64,000 nt of DNA from Liolophura sinensis (Eukaryota; Mollusca; Polyplacophora; Chitonida; Chitonidae): positions 44,612,521 through 44,676,520 of the forward strand of contig NC_088302.1 of assembly GCF_032854445.1 (NCBI RefSeq), given 5' to 3'. Position numbers and translations under genes: made by a program. Shown piece after piece: positions 21,451 to 35,072 of this stretch. The notes below the pieces were generated by a model. The model made no database searches, was not told the DNA's origin, and saw only the letters and a list, made by a program, of their open reading frames with translations. Each line of letters begins with the position of its first letter. Positions within the stretch are counted from its first letter, which is position 1.

Positions 21451-24400
21451 TCCTAACTGAGATAGATTTAAGACTTTATAACGTTTAAGGCACTCTTAAG
21501 GCTTTTTCTCTTGGCGATCAAGCAATAGGGGGATGACACCATGTCAGTATACTGTGATTTGGGCTTCAGGATACTACAGAGTTGAACCAGTGGGTTACTT
21601 AAAGGAGACAGCGCTGTAATATGACTGAAAAAACTTACACCATTAAAAACTAAGGAAGCAATTTATCCTCTGCAAATGAGAGACGATCACTTGATGTGGA
21701 GAAATTAATAAAGGTGATACCTAATTAATCTTTCAAAACGAAAATCTATAATAGTGACACATGAGAATATCCGAACACCTTATTCATGTCTTTCTTTTTG
21801 TGAAATAGAATCCGAAAATTATACATATTGCAAGTCCAAGTTGACCATGCAGCACGAATCATACCGGTCGGCATAACCGAACATTGTACACAAAGTTCCC
21901 ATTAATTACTGGGGAAGCCTTAATGATATTTTCTGTCTATGAGATTTAATCTCCTTCTTATTCTTTAAACTCCAATAGATTTGTAAACTAACATATAAGC
22001 AGGAAAATTTTGTTTGAGAAAAGTCCCTAGGAACAATACTCCATTATAGCTGCTGCCCAATGCCTACATCTAGATAGATAAGCATTTCCAGACAGGTTGC
22101 TGTTGTGAAGAGAGGCAAAAATCACCAGAGAATGTTTGCGTTTCACAAATCGTTATTTACACAGGAATTCTATCGTCTTCCGAAATAAGAATCCATGCCG
22201 AGTGTTAACTTATGTGGGGCCAATCTAATGAATTCCCCACCCCCTTTACATCCCGTTCTCTTCTGCCCCCATACCCGAGCTTTAGCTGTAATCATGTGTG
22301 AAACCCTTAGCATGGCACCAAAAATTCTCGTATATCAGTGTGAAGATTAAATGGTAAACCTTTACAGAGCAGGTCAAAAAATCAGGTGGATCGACAAAGC
22401 TGGTGTAAAAGACGCAGTGCAACAATAACCACTGCAGTGAAGTATCGGAATAATGTGTATCATGCACAGGGGAAACATTAATCAGCTGATAATTAATGAC
22501 ATAATGTATTACTCTTTGTGATGGCGTGCTGAAAACGTGCACCAGGAAATATTTCCGAGGTAGAAATATAAAGTTTAAAGGATTTCAGAATTAGACATTC
22601 ACATCTTTGTGCAAAGATGTCACTGTGGGCAGAACCGGTCATGGATTTCATAAGCGTCTTCCGTGTATAACAATAGTGCTGTTTTGATGTTACTGGTCGG
22701 CCTATTTACTACACGAGAATCTGATACGTCCTTAGGGCAAAAAGGTCACAGTCCACAGGAGCACTGGCGTATGATTATACGAGATGTGAGGGCAACTAAT
22801 CAGAAACAGCGACACATTGCCATTTGTATACGCTGGACAAAAGATTGGTACATAGGTTCGGCGATGATAAAAGGTTTTGAACTTCCGTTGTTGGATTTCC
22901 ACATTTAAGGGTCGTCAAACCTGTCCTGTCGTACATTACCGGAACAACCGTTTGTGGTCCAGTTTTTTCCCACGATTCTGAACATACTGATATTTTATTT
23001 GGATGGTAGTTATAGAATTATCACCATGAAAATTATAGAAAAATCGCCAGTATGTTTTATAAAAATGATTTCGAATTACTTGTATTCCCTTGGTTTATAC
23101 ATGCACATGGAATCCTATTCTGTGAAACGAATTAAATAATTTAAAATGTTTTCAAACCTATGTATGTCCCTTCTGGATCATCTTTGGTTCACATGCCCAA
23201 GAAGCAAACCTATCAGACGTTTGTCCATTCCTGCTGGACAGAGTCGCCAGACACTGACCGAAAGCTCGGTCAAATACCGACGTCCGTACATGGGGTTTAG
23301 CAGTGAACTTGATCTGGGTGGCCGGATGCCAGTCTGCTTGTTACACCGTATTTGGGAATTATCCGAGGATATGAAACTCTCTACACTGCGTATAGCTATA
23401 TAAACAAAAGACAAACTGGAACAGCACTCTGCCTACTTTGAAAACCCTCCCCAAAAATTTTTCTTAGTGGATCCATTTATTTGTAATGCTCATGTTTTCC
23501 AACCTCTCTTTTGTGGCTGATGTGCATCTATATCGGGTAGCAAAGATCGTCTCACGTGTGTTGACACTGGTCCTTCATAGACTAATTGTTTTTGTGAATG
23601 CTGCTGACATACACTTGTGCCGTACTTAAACCAGTACAGGGTGATCACTTGAGGAGTTGCAGAGTTTAGACCTTTAGCCCCACTCTCCACTCCGGCTCAC
23701 AGGCAAAGACCGTACTGTACAACTACGTAAGATACGTGTTATAATTGGGATGATGTCAGGTAGCCAGCCCAATACCACGCTTAACCGGACATCCAGACAT
23801 GTTTAAACAACAATAAAAAGAATCACATATAATTCCCTTGCCATCCCTGCTAGTTCATTCTTTTTCTTTAGAACACCTATGTTAAATCGTATTTGCCGAG
23901 CGCACACCGAACACTGGATAGAAAACGCACACAACGTAAGCCGTCTTATGCTCAAGTACTTAGGAAATATTGATTGTACTATTTAAATTTTCATTCTCAA
24001 ATTGTTAAAATAATAAAAATTTTTAGAGACATAAATCCACGACTTTGGTCTAAACAGACTAAAAAGACGGTTCCACTTGCATCTCGTTTGATTTGGCATA
24101 CACTATAGGGCCACATGAAGCAGGGCGAGATTAGTATTCTGCCGACAAAATTTATGGAAGGAAAATTTTAAGTTCAGCAAATGCTTCAGGTAACGTTTAT
24201 GTCAACAGTGATTTTTATCAGCTGTCTACACGCAATAGACACTACCTTTAGTTAATATTCATAAACACTATTATGAATAAACAAGCTTAAAGTCCAAAGC
24301 TAAAGTAGGCCTATAGCTGTTCCAAGTATTCAAAAAATCTTTCATTTGGTGGAAGTTGTTTCATTAGCTTAATTTAGACCGTAAACCGTGGACCTTGATC

Positions 24401-26300
24401 ATGCCAGCTTCGGTAACTATTATTATTGACAATGTAAAAAGCGAATGTAAATACACCGTTGTTGTTATTGACATGACTCCACTGTATGAAAACGAAAATT
24501 ATTACTGGAAAACTGAAGCGACATAGTCATGATCATTACTGGTATTTAGTGATAGATTGTTTATGAATTGTTTTGGACATTTAATAAAAGCTTTTAGTGT
24601 GACTTGTCTAGAATTTTACACATTTAAATACAATCACTGCTTTGATTTCTCTGTTATATTATTGATCACATTTCTACAATTCTATATTTTCATTCCACCC
24701 ACAATAGAAATAATTCTTCTGGCTTCCTGCCTTGTATTTCTACACAAAAATCCCAGATGTTGTTAAGGGCTATTGATGAAGTTAACAAATGAGCAGCATA
24801 CTGAAATTACTCAATAGCCGGGTATAAAACACAGACGGGGACGTTCAACCATAGATTTTGTTATTTCCATACATTGATTGGAGCCTTTTGTTCAGTTGAC
24901 TTTGGATGCAGTTGCCCAAGTCTGTCTTTGAGCCTCCTGTTTGACGCAGTGCTAATAAACACGGAAGTAGATAAGAGGAAAGTTTGTGAGATGGACGAAA
25001 TTGTATGAACATTGACAATAAATAGATAACGTCATAGACGCAGATCATTCCGTGCAAAACAACACTAGAGGACATTCCGAGCAGAGAAACTTCTACGTGG
25101 ACATAGTGGTTCAAGGATCTGCCCTTACGTTTCATTTATATACATGTTAAGTAAACGATAACTTATCCCAAATAAAACAATATATGGCGCAAGAGAAATA
25201 CTACCTATGTTTTATGACATATTCGATACGCAACAGAGAGCTCAGAATCAAATCATTGTTTACCCTGTACCATCCAGACAAGTTCAAAAAGGTCTGTTCT
25301 AGCGATCAGAATTCTTCACATTCATTTCCATTATCTTACTTCTGAACAGTGTTTTATCACCAAAGTCTTCATTTCCAGAAAGAAATTCAGACAAACATAT
25401 AAATACTAGATTCATTTTTGAAAATGTCAGGAATTAAGGATTCCTGCACGGATAGAAAACACCTGGAGATGTCACCAAGACATGATCATCCTTATACTTG
25501 GACAAATAAGCAGTACGCTATAAACGGCTTTACAGAACTAAAATTCAGAAAAAAAATCTTCCATGTGAGTCCTTTGAGTGGCATTAAGAAACTAGGAGAA
25601 GAGTATTAGTTAAGGCGCTCCTGTTTTGTGAACTTTCCCTTTTTATTGCCAGGTGTCCACCACTCAGGCCTAGCTCTTGAATTGGCTTAGTTGCTAAATG
25701 CTTTCAATATTTTGGTTGATTTTGGTCATTTCAATAAACCGTAAAGGTGTCACCTATTAGTACAACTCATCCTTGTCAAGTACAATTTGGCAAAATGACA
25801 AGGCCACGTCGCCCGTGGCGTTTCTTTGGATTAAATTATATACTTTTTACATTTAAAACTTAAACATTTGAATTTTGTAGTTCTGAAATGGGTTCACTAT
25901 TAGTTCGTCGTAAAATTAGCTTCATGGATGTTTGCTAAACTGAATGCCGACGGTTTGTGGACGTTCGTAATCGTGGTTCTTAAGAATACCAACGTTTCCA
26001 TAGTTTGAATAAAACTATGAAGTTAAGCATCACTCCAAGGGCATTTTTGACATGTTATATGTTTCCTGTGAACGGAATGGACATATCAACTGGGCTGGGT
26101 GCGTCGATAGTTATGTGAGATCGGACAACACAAGGGAGTTGTTAACATAGATGCAAAGGTCAAATTTGGCTGGAAGATAGCATTGGATTGGTGCCGAAAT
26201 TTTGACCCACTTTCATCGCGCACGTCCAAATACAATACAGGAACCAACAACGGACAATAATATGAGCAGTTACCATCAGGCAACACCCTGTAAACAACGA
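21451..26300. other. Long intergenic stretch, no supported gene
   Basis: No transposon or domain recognised. A 9-bp palindrome (ACATCTTTG TG CAAAGATGT) lies at 22601-22620. Overlapping opposite-strand open stretches at 23146-23414 occur where GC content is locally higher, but neither has a recognisable domain. Nothing else could be supported. Confidence 0.45.
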
Positions 26301-26304
26301 CAAG

Positions 26305-26590
26305 ATCAACATCTCATTCAGCACAAAATACAAGCTATTTATATATCATTTACAGGGGCCAACAACAAATGACTGTAACATGCCACTACTTTCAAACGAT
26401 TCCTTGTACACAATAATATTAACAAGAAATTAACAATAAACATTTAATTCAGCAAAAAGTACAAGTTCTTAGTACATCATTTACGCGAGCCAACAACAAA
26501 CTGCAAAGATATAAACAAATTTAAACAACAATATCGATAAGCATCTCATTCAGTTCAAGAAATAAGTCTTTTTATATATATGAGCTTCGT
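26305..26590. repeat. Diverged tandem repeat, about three units of 100-130 bp
   Basis: CAACATCTCATTCAGCACAA ... CATTTACAGGGGCCAACAAC (26308) is matched by AACATTTAATTCAGCAAAAA ... CATTTACGCGAGCCAACAAC (26438) and by AGCATCTCATTCAGTTCAAG (26540). Spacings are about 129 and 101 bp. No frame is conserved between units. Confidence 0.65.
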
Positions 26591-29500
26591 GATGCATGGA
26601 TTGGCTTCACTTCTGGAATATTCAAGTAATACAGCACTAAACTATAGAACTGAACAACGAGTGTGTAGTTGGCATTGGCTCCAGAGACGTAGAGATGCAC
26701 TTTTTGAATGTTGAACACAGTGTAACAGTTATCCTGTCAGAATATGTTTAAGAACACCTGAGCTAGATCTAGAGAATATGGATGTTGGTGCTTGTATGCA
26801 AAGTGGGGCTGATGGTACACAGTAATAAGGTATTGCCTCCATTCATATGTTTACAGGAAATTAATGTTTATAACTTATACACAGGTTTACTCAAGCTGTT
26901 TATTGTGGAGCAGTTGGGTATTTGTTACTTGTGATAAATATAAAAGTGGAAATTAAATGTTATGCATGTTAGACATGATAAATGCGTATCGGAATAAAAC
27001 AAATTCAGCCAAGCGAATGAGGTTTGTTTACATATCGAGGTGTACATGGCCGGTGAATACACATTAGCTCTGCAGATGTAATTCTTGATTATAAGGAATC
27101 GGATGTTAGATTTACAGAAGGAGCTTACCTATATCATCTTACTGGAATATCAAGCTGTTCGAACAAAAGGTAAAGCTGTTACGCAAGTAAAAGCTCTGGA
27201 ATATATATTGATGCACAAGAACCCCATGGGAGTATTCGAAGGAGCGTTTTATTGATCTGCGGGAGTGCTGATTTTCATCGATAGTTACAGATCTATGGCC
27301 CGGAAGGGAGGGCATCCGAACATACTTCAAGTATTCACTATTCACGGGAAAACTAAAACACATATAGAGCCCACAAATAGTTATACTGTAATTTATACAG
27401 AAAATAAACATTTTTCACTTACCTTTTTGTTCAAGAGAAGTTTATAATTTAAGAATCATAATAATCACAATAACCTATGTATTAAACAATTTCTGGCTTT
27501 ATATGTAGATATCTTGGGGGCTTATGTTGATAAAAGGTGGATATTTTACAGGTGAAAATTTGGCCCCAATAACACGGTCAATAGTTTTCATTGATCAAAC
27601 ACGGTTCATATTGTGTTAATTTACAGAGCAGGTAAATAGCCCTACCGGTCCGCTCGTGGTGATCGTCGTTTGAGACGGTCCAGTGTTTGTGTCCCGCCCA
27701 TGCAGCAACCAGGCCGGACCCCACACGACTGGTGCCATAGTTATTGTCCGTCTTTCTATATGATATTGAATTTGACTTTGCCCGGTTCTCCTGGACCATC
27801 CCCCTATACGCGGAAGTGCTGTCTCTCGGACTCCAGCAAACGGTGAACCAATTAACCAGTTTATATTCTAGGAGTTTGTTTTCTGAAGAAGTTAAATACT
27901 TAAATAGATTGAATTAGCCGCCGAGGTACCTTGCCCATCTGGGACATTCCGGGGGCAAAAGGGGACGGATGTCTCGGCGCCGGGGTAACCTCACACGACC
28001 CAGTTTACCTGGGGATGTCGGGTTAACTTCTAATTAACGTATCGATGAGATGTGGGGTTGTTGGTGTAGTGCGATCCCTCGAGCGGATATTGGAGATCAC
28101 TACTCATACAAGACACTGTTATTCTCATCAACACCTCCAGATATATACATTCCTCTGTGTAGCGATACAATTGAATAAACAGGTCGTTACTTGAATGACG
28201 AGAGTTAAGGTAGCTGGCTGACAATTTCATTCTTAATAAAAACACACTCCACAAGAAAGGATAAATAGTCTCTTTATGCCAAATGAAAGTAACAAAATTC
28301 TTCCCGTTCACACGCAAACCGTGATCTGTCAAGGTCAATCGCGTGAATATTTCATGGTTCAGACGAAAAAACAAATGGCGTTTTACGTTGAGAAATTATG
28401 CACGCGCGACTAGTATGTATATGTATTTACATGTTGAAGACGTCATTCATTTCACAATGATTAAGCTGCTGTATGCTAATCCTGTTTCCGACTGATAAAA
28501 CTGACCACATCTGCCAAGCGTTAACGTGGATCAAATGGATGATTGATTGGCTTTTCAAGTTATTATTACATTTACCTAAATGATGCGTTCTACAAACAAT
28601 ACACATACAAGAGAGGCAAAAATGAAAAAAATGCACTGAAGCACTCAACAGGTTTTAATAACGCCATAAAGTTACAAGGGATCTTAGGCCCGTATACATT
28701 TAGTCAGCATAATTATCTAAATCGTGTACTTTGCTAGTTTACAAGTTTTCAAGATCGTTCAAAAATCTAATACGGCAATTTATGGCAAAGATTCAGTATG
28801 GCAATTATTTTGTATATGATGTATATATACCCTCTTAGCCGAGAGATTATAGTTATAGACAATTCCGGCTTCACCGACATTTACAAAACCGAACTAGTGA
28901 AAAATTCTACGGTGTGGTGTTGAACAAAAGTCAAATAAATAAATCAAGAAATCATTCAATAAATCAATCCATAAACAGTTATGAAGCAGTGTGTTACCCA
29001 AGTTTATGCTCGAGAGAATTATACTCACTGGACTATTTGTGAAACACAGTGGTTCGATGGAATACACTTGAATCACTAGATTTTGTAGTAAAGGAATGTT
29101 TTCTTCGGTACATTGTTATCCAAGTCAGACTAATCATCAATGTCAAAACTGAAACTTGTGAAGGTGGTGTGACAGGAAACCGTTGTCGTGTTTTCACAGA
29201 TACAAGACTTAATAAGATGAGCAGTCTATGTAGTTCCCTTTAAATCCAATTAAGCAGAATGCATTTCTTTCACTCTTCGTACGGGCTAGTTTTAGTTAGC
29301 AGATCATCAATATACCATTTGCTAAATGACAAGGATCGAGATTAATAAAGATTACTCATTAATAACTTGCTGCCACAGTCGTATTCATAAGCAGAATTTA
29401 TTAAAGAGTAAGCTGAACAGATTTGATGAAAGAGCGGAACATTTTGCATCGATTAGAATACCTATCTACTGTTGATATATGGTTTGCGGAAATTCTACAT

Positions 29501-32500
29501 GCGTGTTACTGCTTGATGTGAACTGCAAGCAAATCCATGAGGAACGAGACATCCCGTGGATGGTAAACCTTAATGGTAACTAGAGAAGACTGTTACTTGT
29601 GACGTGCGACCTGTTTTAGCACACAACGAAAGAATTAATGATGAAATTATTTTAAATTAAATCTGCGTTGTGAACAGTAGTACAGAGAGTGAGATATCAC
29701 AAATAATCCGCGTATCTGTCATTTACTTGATGAAAATGTCGTCCAAAATATATTTGTTGAACGGTTTAATGACAAGAATAAACCGGACAGGACACGCAGC
29801 AAACCGACAATTAAGTTGAGACAGTTTTCAAACCAGTCAGAACTCTTTAACACCTTCGCTCAATTTGCCGAGTGAGCACATGTTATCATATCTTTCATGC
29901 TAATCAACTGTCATTCCATGCCTGAATATGGTGTATGTAAAGGAGCATTCAACATGCTTTGCTTGCAGTTTCTTAAGAATTGTTGACATTGGCCTGTAAA
30001 ACAGATGGACAAGTGAAGTTCCGCTAATCTGCATAGCGTTGTACTGCATATGTTCGTTATGATACAATAAGACAAGGCAGTTCTAGACAGATGTAGATTA
30101 TTATTTCTCTTGGTACGTTTCCGTAGAAGCAGCAAAAGGAGTACACAAATATAGAAAGTATTTAGCTAACATGCATACTGCATGCTACGGTCATGTGTGC
30201 AACCTGGCCATTTTCGCATTAAGCAGTTCCTCTAGTCCACAAGTCCTGTATTGTTATACGATTCAAACGGTATCAGCATAGTAACGAACTTTTAAAGGAA
30301 AAGTCCTTTGCAGAAGTCCTGCAAGACAGTCGAAAAAGTAAGACTGTTTTTTTCTCTTTTTCTTTCTTATGCTTTCCTGTCCGGTGAGTTTCCTGGCTGT
30401 TGCCGATGCAGCAATAGATACAGATGACCACATCTGTCGGTATTATCACAGTCGACAAGACTTCCACCTTAGTCCGCCAAGATTGTTTGTTTTGCGAGGT
30501 CTATACTTGAAACACGGTGACTTCTTTATCTGCTGTGCCGGCTTTTTATTTGCGCGAGTCTTAGCACGTTTGCAGCGCTGTGTGATTAGGGATACACTTG
30601 TACGGATTCCAACTTGAGTAATATGTTCAGTCAATGCACAACATGTACATATTTAATCCCCACGCTCTGTCACTTCTACTTGCTAACGTTGAAAAATCGT
30701 CCTACCACAATCTCGCGTGATATTGAAGGAATTTTCCAATGCCAAAAATCGACTTGATTGCACAACTTGCACAGACCTGGCAAAAAAAGTGTGTCACCAT
30801 TGTAACATTTCAGCTAAACACAGAAGTGACAGCAAAACGACATAGAATGAAAAAGGTCAATAACGAGCATTAAAAATAGTGTACTTAGTGCTTCTTTTTT
30901 CTAGAATGTGTTTTGGGGGGAAAAAAACTTTCTTGGCATCTTCAGACGAATAGAGTAGTTGGAGTTACCAGAGTCGTTTACTCAGATTTGTCTGTATAAT
31001 GACAATTTTATTTTGGCTGAAAAAGTCAGAAAAAAAAATTGGCTAACTGCACAACCATTACGCCTTCGCCATTTTATCACGCAGTCCAGTGCACATTCGG
31101 GTAATACCGATGATTCCATCCCCTGACCTCATTCGAGTGAACGAGTTGTATCCTGATTGAGACATGAGACATTTTAATAATGCTCATAATCCGTGAAGAA
31201 CTACTAACTGAATATGTGGAGATATAGTTTACCTATAGTAGATATATGCTTGGAGGAACAGCTCTCCACAGCAATAACAAATTCTCCTATCTCTTCTATG
31301 CGTGTGTCAAATTTTCAGTTAAACATCTTTGATGAAACAATGAAATAAGGACATTTCCTTACGTCTCCTATCAACAATAATCAAATCAAAACTTTTTTTA
31401 TTAAATTCATCGCGTTAGGAACGTTATGTTGTTTATGTAGGATCATTCCAGTTTCATTTATTCTTCAGGCTTTAATAAGTATATCTCGGTCGGATATCAC
31501 AAAGCAAATGTAACCAATGTTATGACATTATCATAAAATATAACACTACACTGAGTATAAACAGAACAGCGATGATATTGTCAATTTACTTGCCATTTTT
31601 TCAGTCAAGGTAAGTCTTGCCAATTTATCTTATTTAGGGTTCTAATCTAACTGCAGATGCTTAAATAGTGGCGACTTAGCACGCTCTAATATACTGGCTT
31701 TAGCACAATTAGGCAAAAACGCAGTGATGTCAATAGTAATTCACTAGACATCACTAGTCAGGGATGACTCCAAATACCAACACTGTTTTCACTATGTCTT
31801 GTCATGGTACTCACGAGCACATTAGCAACTGACATGATTGATAGGTTATACATATTTATGGTCCGTGTCTGCCACAATTTCTGTTTGTGCAGAATGATCA
31901 CCAACCCAGAAGAACTCAGGCAAAGACTGGGGATGTGGGGGGAGTAGTGTTCCATCCAAAATCGCAAGCGGGGTAGGGATGGTAAACATCTATCTAACAT
32001 AAACTTTAAAAACAAAGGATCAAAAGCAAAGAAACGCAGCTCAAATTGGTGTTATGTAATTGGTTCGAATATCACATGTCAGCAAGGAGAACGGTCACCA
32101 ATAATGGAAGCTATGACAGGACATATTTATTTTTCAGCTGTTTATGAAGTCTGAATAGGTCACGGGGCGAAACTGGGCGGGTCAATTTTCGGGATGTCAC
32201 AATCACGTGTGGAATAAGTATCGTTCAATGTCGTGAAAGACCTCGCGTGAGGTGCCTCGAAAAGAGTAGGCACACCACGAATAGGCTCAGGAAGGGTTAT
32301 TTACTAATGTTTACCATTTATGAATTTTGATTTCTGCTGTTGTGTATCAATGGTATTAAAACTGAACAACGTTGGAAAATATAACCACCATAGTTTTGCC
32401 TTTCTGTATGAGCTTCAGTAGCAAAGAAAGCATTCATGATTACACATAATCTAAAGTACTTAGAAAAGACGACATGATAAGACAAAAACAGTGTTAAGAA

Positions 32501-33910
32501 TTTTATCAAATATCTTTCACATACAGACAATCTAACAGAATAGTCTCAATCTAACCCAATCATTTAACAAGTACAATAATAAGCATACTGGGGAAGTAGT
32601 TGATGGCGATTTATCACAATCATGAGGATGTCGAACTTTTGACAATCTGATGTTACCCCATGTAGGTTTGTATTTCACCAAAAAAGGTACCAGGGCCAGA
32701 ATTCTAAAGAATGTATAGCCGTTATAGAGTTTTGGATTATATTTTACGAAAGCTGAAGGAAATCATGACCTTCAATATCTTCTTTGTTACGTAACAGTTT
32801 TAGAAATGAGTTCTGCAATACTAGTAATAAATTAAAAATTAAGACAAATGTCTGTGATCAATGCTAATGATTGCTATATGAATTTCAAAGGTACAGTCTA
32901 GAAACATATTCCACTCAAGTTCATGTCAGTATTTTGCAGACAACATGAGGTCAACTGTTCTGGATTCTGAAACCGTTGTCCGTGTACACATGTAAACGAT
33001 GCCACATTTCTGTGTCAAAAACTCCATCTTGGACATTGTCCGCAGTAAAATAATGCTTTCAAGTGAACGCGGCATTTGAGGCATGTGTCAGGGTTTATAT
33101 GATCTCTTCGGAGATTTACCCCCTGCCCTATGTGTCCACCTGAAAGCATGTGGCGTGCAAAAACACGGATATATTCATATAGATGTATTGTTTTCATTCC
33201 TGACGTGTCCGTCGGGTTCACCGCGTCTCACCGTCGTCCATGGGACACTGGCGAGTTCGGGATGTTATCACGTACATTCAATTGCCGATTCGCCGTTGCG
33301 CAACTGTTCTGTAAGTTGTTGTCTTCCATACCTGAGGTGGCCAGTTGTCTGTGTATATCTACACACGGGCTTGACAAATACATACCAGACCTCCAGCAAG
33401 CGCCTGTTCAGTGTCACTGACATTTGCAATATCGCTTTCCAGCAAACTTACTGTTTGTCCATTACGGACCGGGGGCTGGCCGGGAATGGGGAATGCCTAA
33501 TGAGACTGAGAGTCCTGTACGTAAATCAACTAGATCATAAGACAATAAACATTACATCAATTTAGACTCAAGGATAACATGCCTACCTTGGCATACAGGA
33601 CTTGTTAGCAAAATTTCTAAATGGATCTCGACTGTAAACCAGTAAAAGCAAACTCTAGACAAGGGTTTCTTTCTAAATGTTAAAAAACTGAAAGAAGTTT
33701 TTCTGGTACTGGACATGACATTTTCTCTCCACATTGTTATAAGTAACCGATAAAACTGGATCCTGTTTAGTCGGAACCTTAACGATATTTTAGATTTCTA
33801 GTACGACAAGACGTTCCTTTACAAATGCACGATATTGTATCCATAAATGCTTTGTTTTGTATTATACCTTAATATTTGTATACGGTTTGTATACATTAGA
33901 AATAATGTAC
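26591..33910. other. Long intergenic stretch, no supported gene
   Basis: No recognisable transposon copy beyond a possible SINE-tail relic at 28905-28945 (GTGTTGAACAAAAGTCAAAT then AAATAAATC). A locally GC-rich patch at 27915-28025 has GGG/CCC runs and CpGs without an identifiable element. The longest open stretch is 33083-33565 (160 codons from ATG), which has no domain and is overlapped by other open stretches in two more frames, so it is not called. Confidence 0.45.
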
Positions 33911-33911
33911 A

Positions 33912-34190
33912 CTAAAATTTTATTTTTATTTATGATTGGTGCCTTAAGCCGTACTTAAGAATATTTCACGTATACGACGACGGTCAGCATTTATGGTGAG
34001 AGAAAAACGGGCAGGCCTCGGGGGAAACCCACGACCAAACGCAGCTTGCTGTTAGACCTTACCAAGTACGACCGGAGCGGAAGGCAGCATGAGATGCACT
34101 TGAACTCACTGCGACCGCACTGGTGAGAGGCCAATTGCGCCACGCTGGCGTGCCATCCCCCTCTGCCCCGAAGGCCCTCCACTATATTTA
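33912..34190 (-). mobile_element. Near full-length tRNA-headed SINE, minus orientation
   Basis: On the minus strand: GGGCCTTCGGGGCAGAGGGG (altered A-box region), CACGCCAGCGTGGCGCAATT, GGCCTCTCACCAGTGCGGTC, GCAGTGAGTTCAAGTGCATC (B-box-like), CTCATGCTGCCTTCCGCTCC, GCGTTTGGTCGTGGGTTTCC, CCCGTTTTTCTCTCACCATA, ATATTCTTAAGTACGGCTTA and GGCACCAATCATAAATAAAA. The second near-complete common-family copy after 3993-4233. Minus-strand open stretches at 33991-34342 are partly this element. Confidence 0.85.
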
Positions 34191-34802
34191 CCCTTCATCA
34201 GCGTCACATAAGCTTTCCGTGTATTACAGGTTGGGTTTAGTTTAACTGAATGATTAGAGGATGCCTGCTTTATAACCCAGTAGTTTGTAACATAATGCAG
34301 TTTCATAAAAACGCCTACAAATTTGTCAAACATTCCTGACAAAAGGCATAATTAAGATGTTGATAATGCTCTGAGGATGGTGATGTCTAAAACTTTTAGT
34401 GCAAATGAATTCCCTGTCGTCCGTTATTGGAACATTGACAAACGACATTTAAAATCCACCAGTCCACGTGTTACATCTTGGCCTTGTTAAATTAGCTGTC
34501 TCATTAAAAACTAATTTCAAGAAGAAGAACTGGGCAAAAACTTGTTGTCAACATTACATAATCGCTAACCTCTCCACATCCCCTCAAAAACTCGTGGAGG
34601 TAAATATCTATCTTGTCCCATGTTAATCACTAGGTAAACGCTCAGGCTGCTAAAATCAACGTCTCGGTCGAACCTGTTAGAAACCCAATTCTGGCAGCGA
34701 TTTTTTACACATGAAAATATCTTCTCCTCTCCAATACGACGAACGTGTGATAGAGGTAAAAAGCAGGCACCTTGTGGATAAGACACAACATCTGACGTTT
34801 GT

Positions 34803-35072
34803 ATGCAGTTTTTCATCCTGTCCGTTGAAGTTATACTATGCACGTTGCTTCTATCAACTGTAGAGGCATTTGGACTTGTGTGTGCTAGTCAACAGATCAC
34901 ACCTTTCGGTGCCCTTCAATGTGCCAGTTTGAGGGCCCAGAGCGAAATCTTCCGTAACAATCCAGTAATTGCTCTTGCAAGAGCACAAAATCTTTTTGTT
35001 GCCAGCTGCAAAGTTTCGATTGAGGATGATCCAATAAAAGTTGCGTATTTTTGTGAGATTAACATGTACTGA
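34803..35072 (+). CDS. Weak candidate: small secreted-type protein, unknown
   Basis: An ATG-initiated frame of 89 codons. The first ~22 residues (MQFFILSVEVILCTLLLSTV, then EA) look like a signal peptide with a plausible Ala cleavage site. The rest has four cysteines (about residues 27, 40, 69 and 84) and matches no family I know. Against it: the start context (TTTGT before ATG) is poor, no splice sites or clear promoter are evident, and a 95-codon open stretch overlaps on the minus strand. Chance open frames of this length are expected in a window this size. Confidence 0.15.
   Translation: MQFFILSVEVILCTLLLSTVEAFGLVCASQQITPFGALQCASLRAQSEIFRNNPVIALARAQNLFVASCKVSIEDDPIKVAYFCEINMY

Noticed and set aside
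33015-33221. Minus-strand frame with CLKC...CGQC, considered as a zinc ribbon
   Set aside because: Single match without flanking domain or splice support; overlaps larger plus-strand open stretches.
33083-33565. 160-codon ATG-initiated open frame
   Set aside because: No recognisable domain or repeat, overlapping open stretches in two other frames, and roughly the longest open frame expected by chance in 64 kb of this composition.
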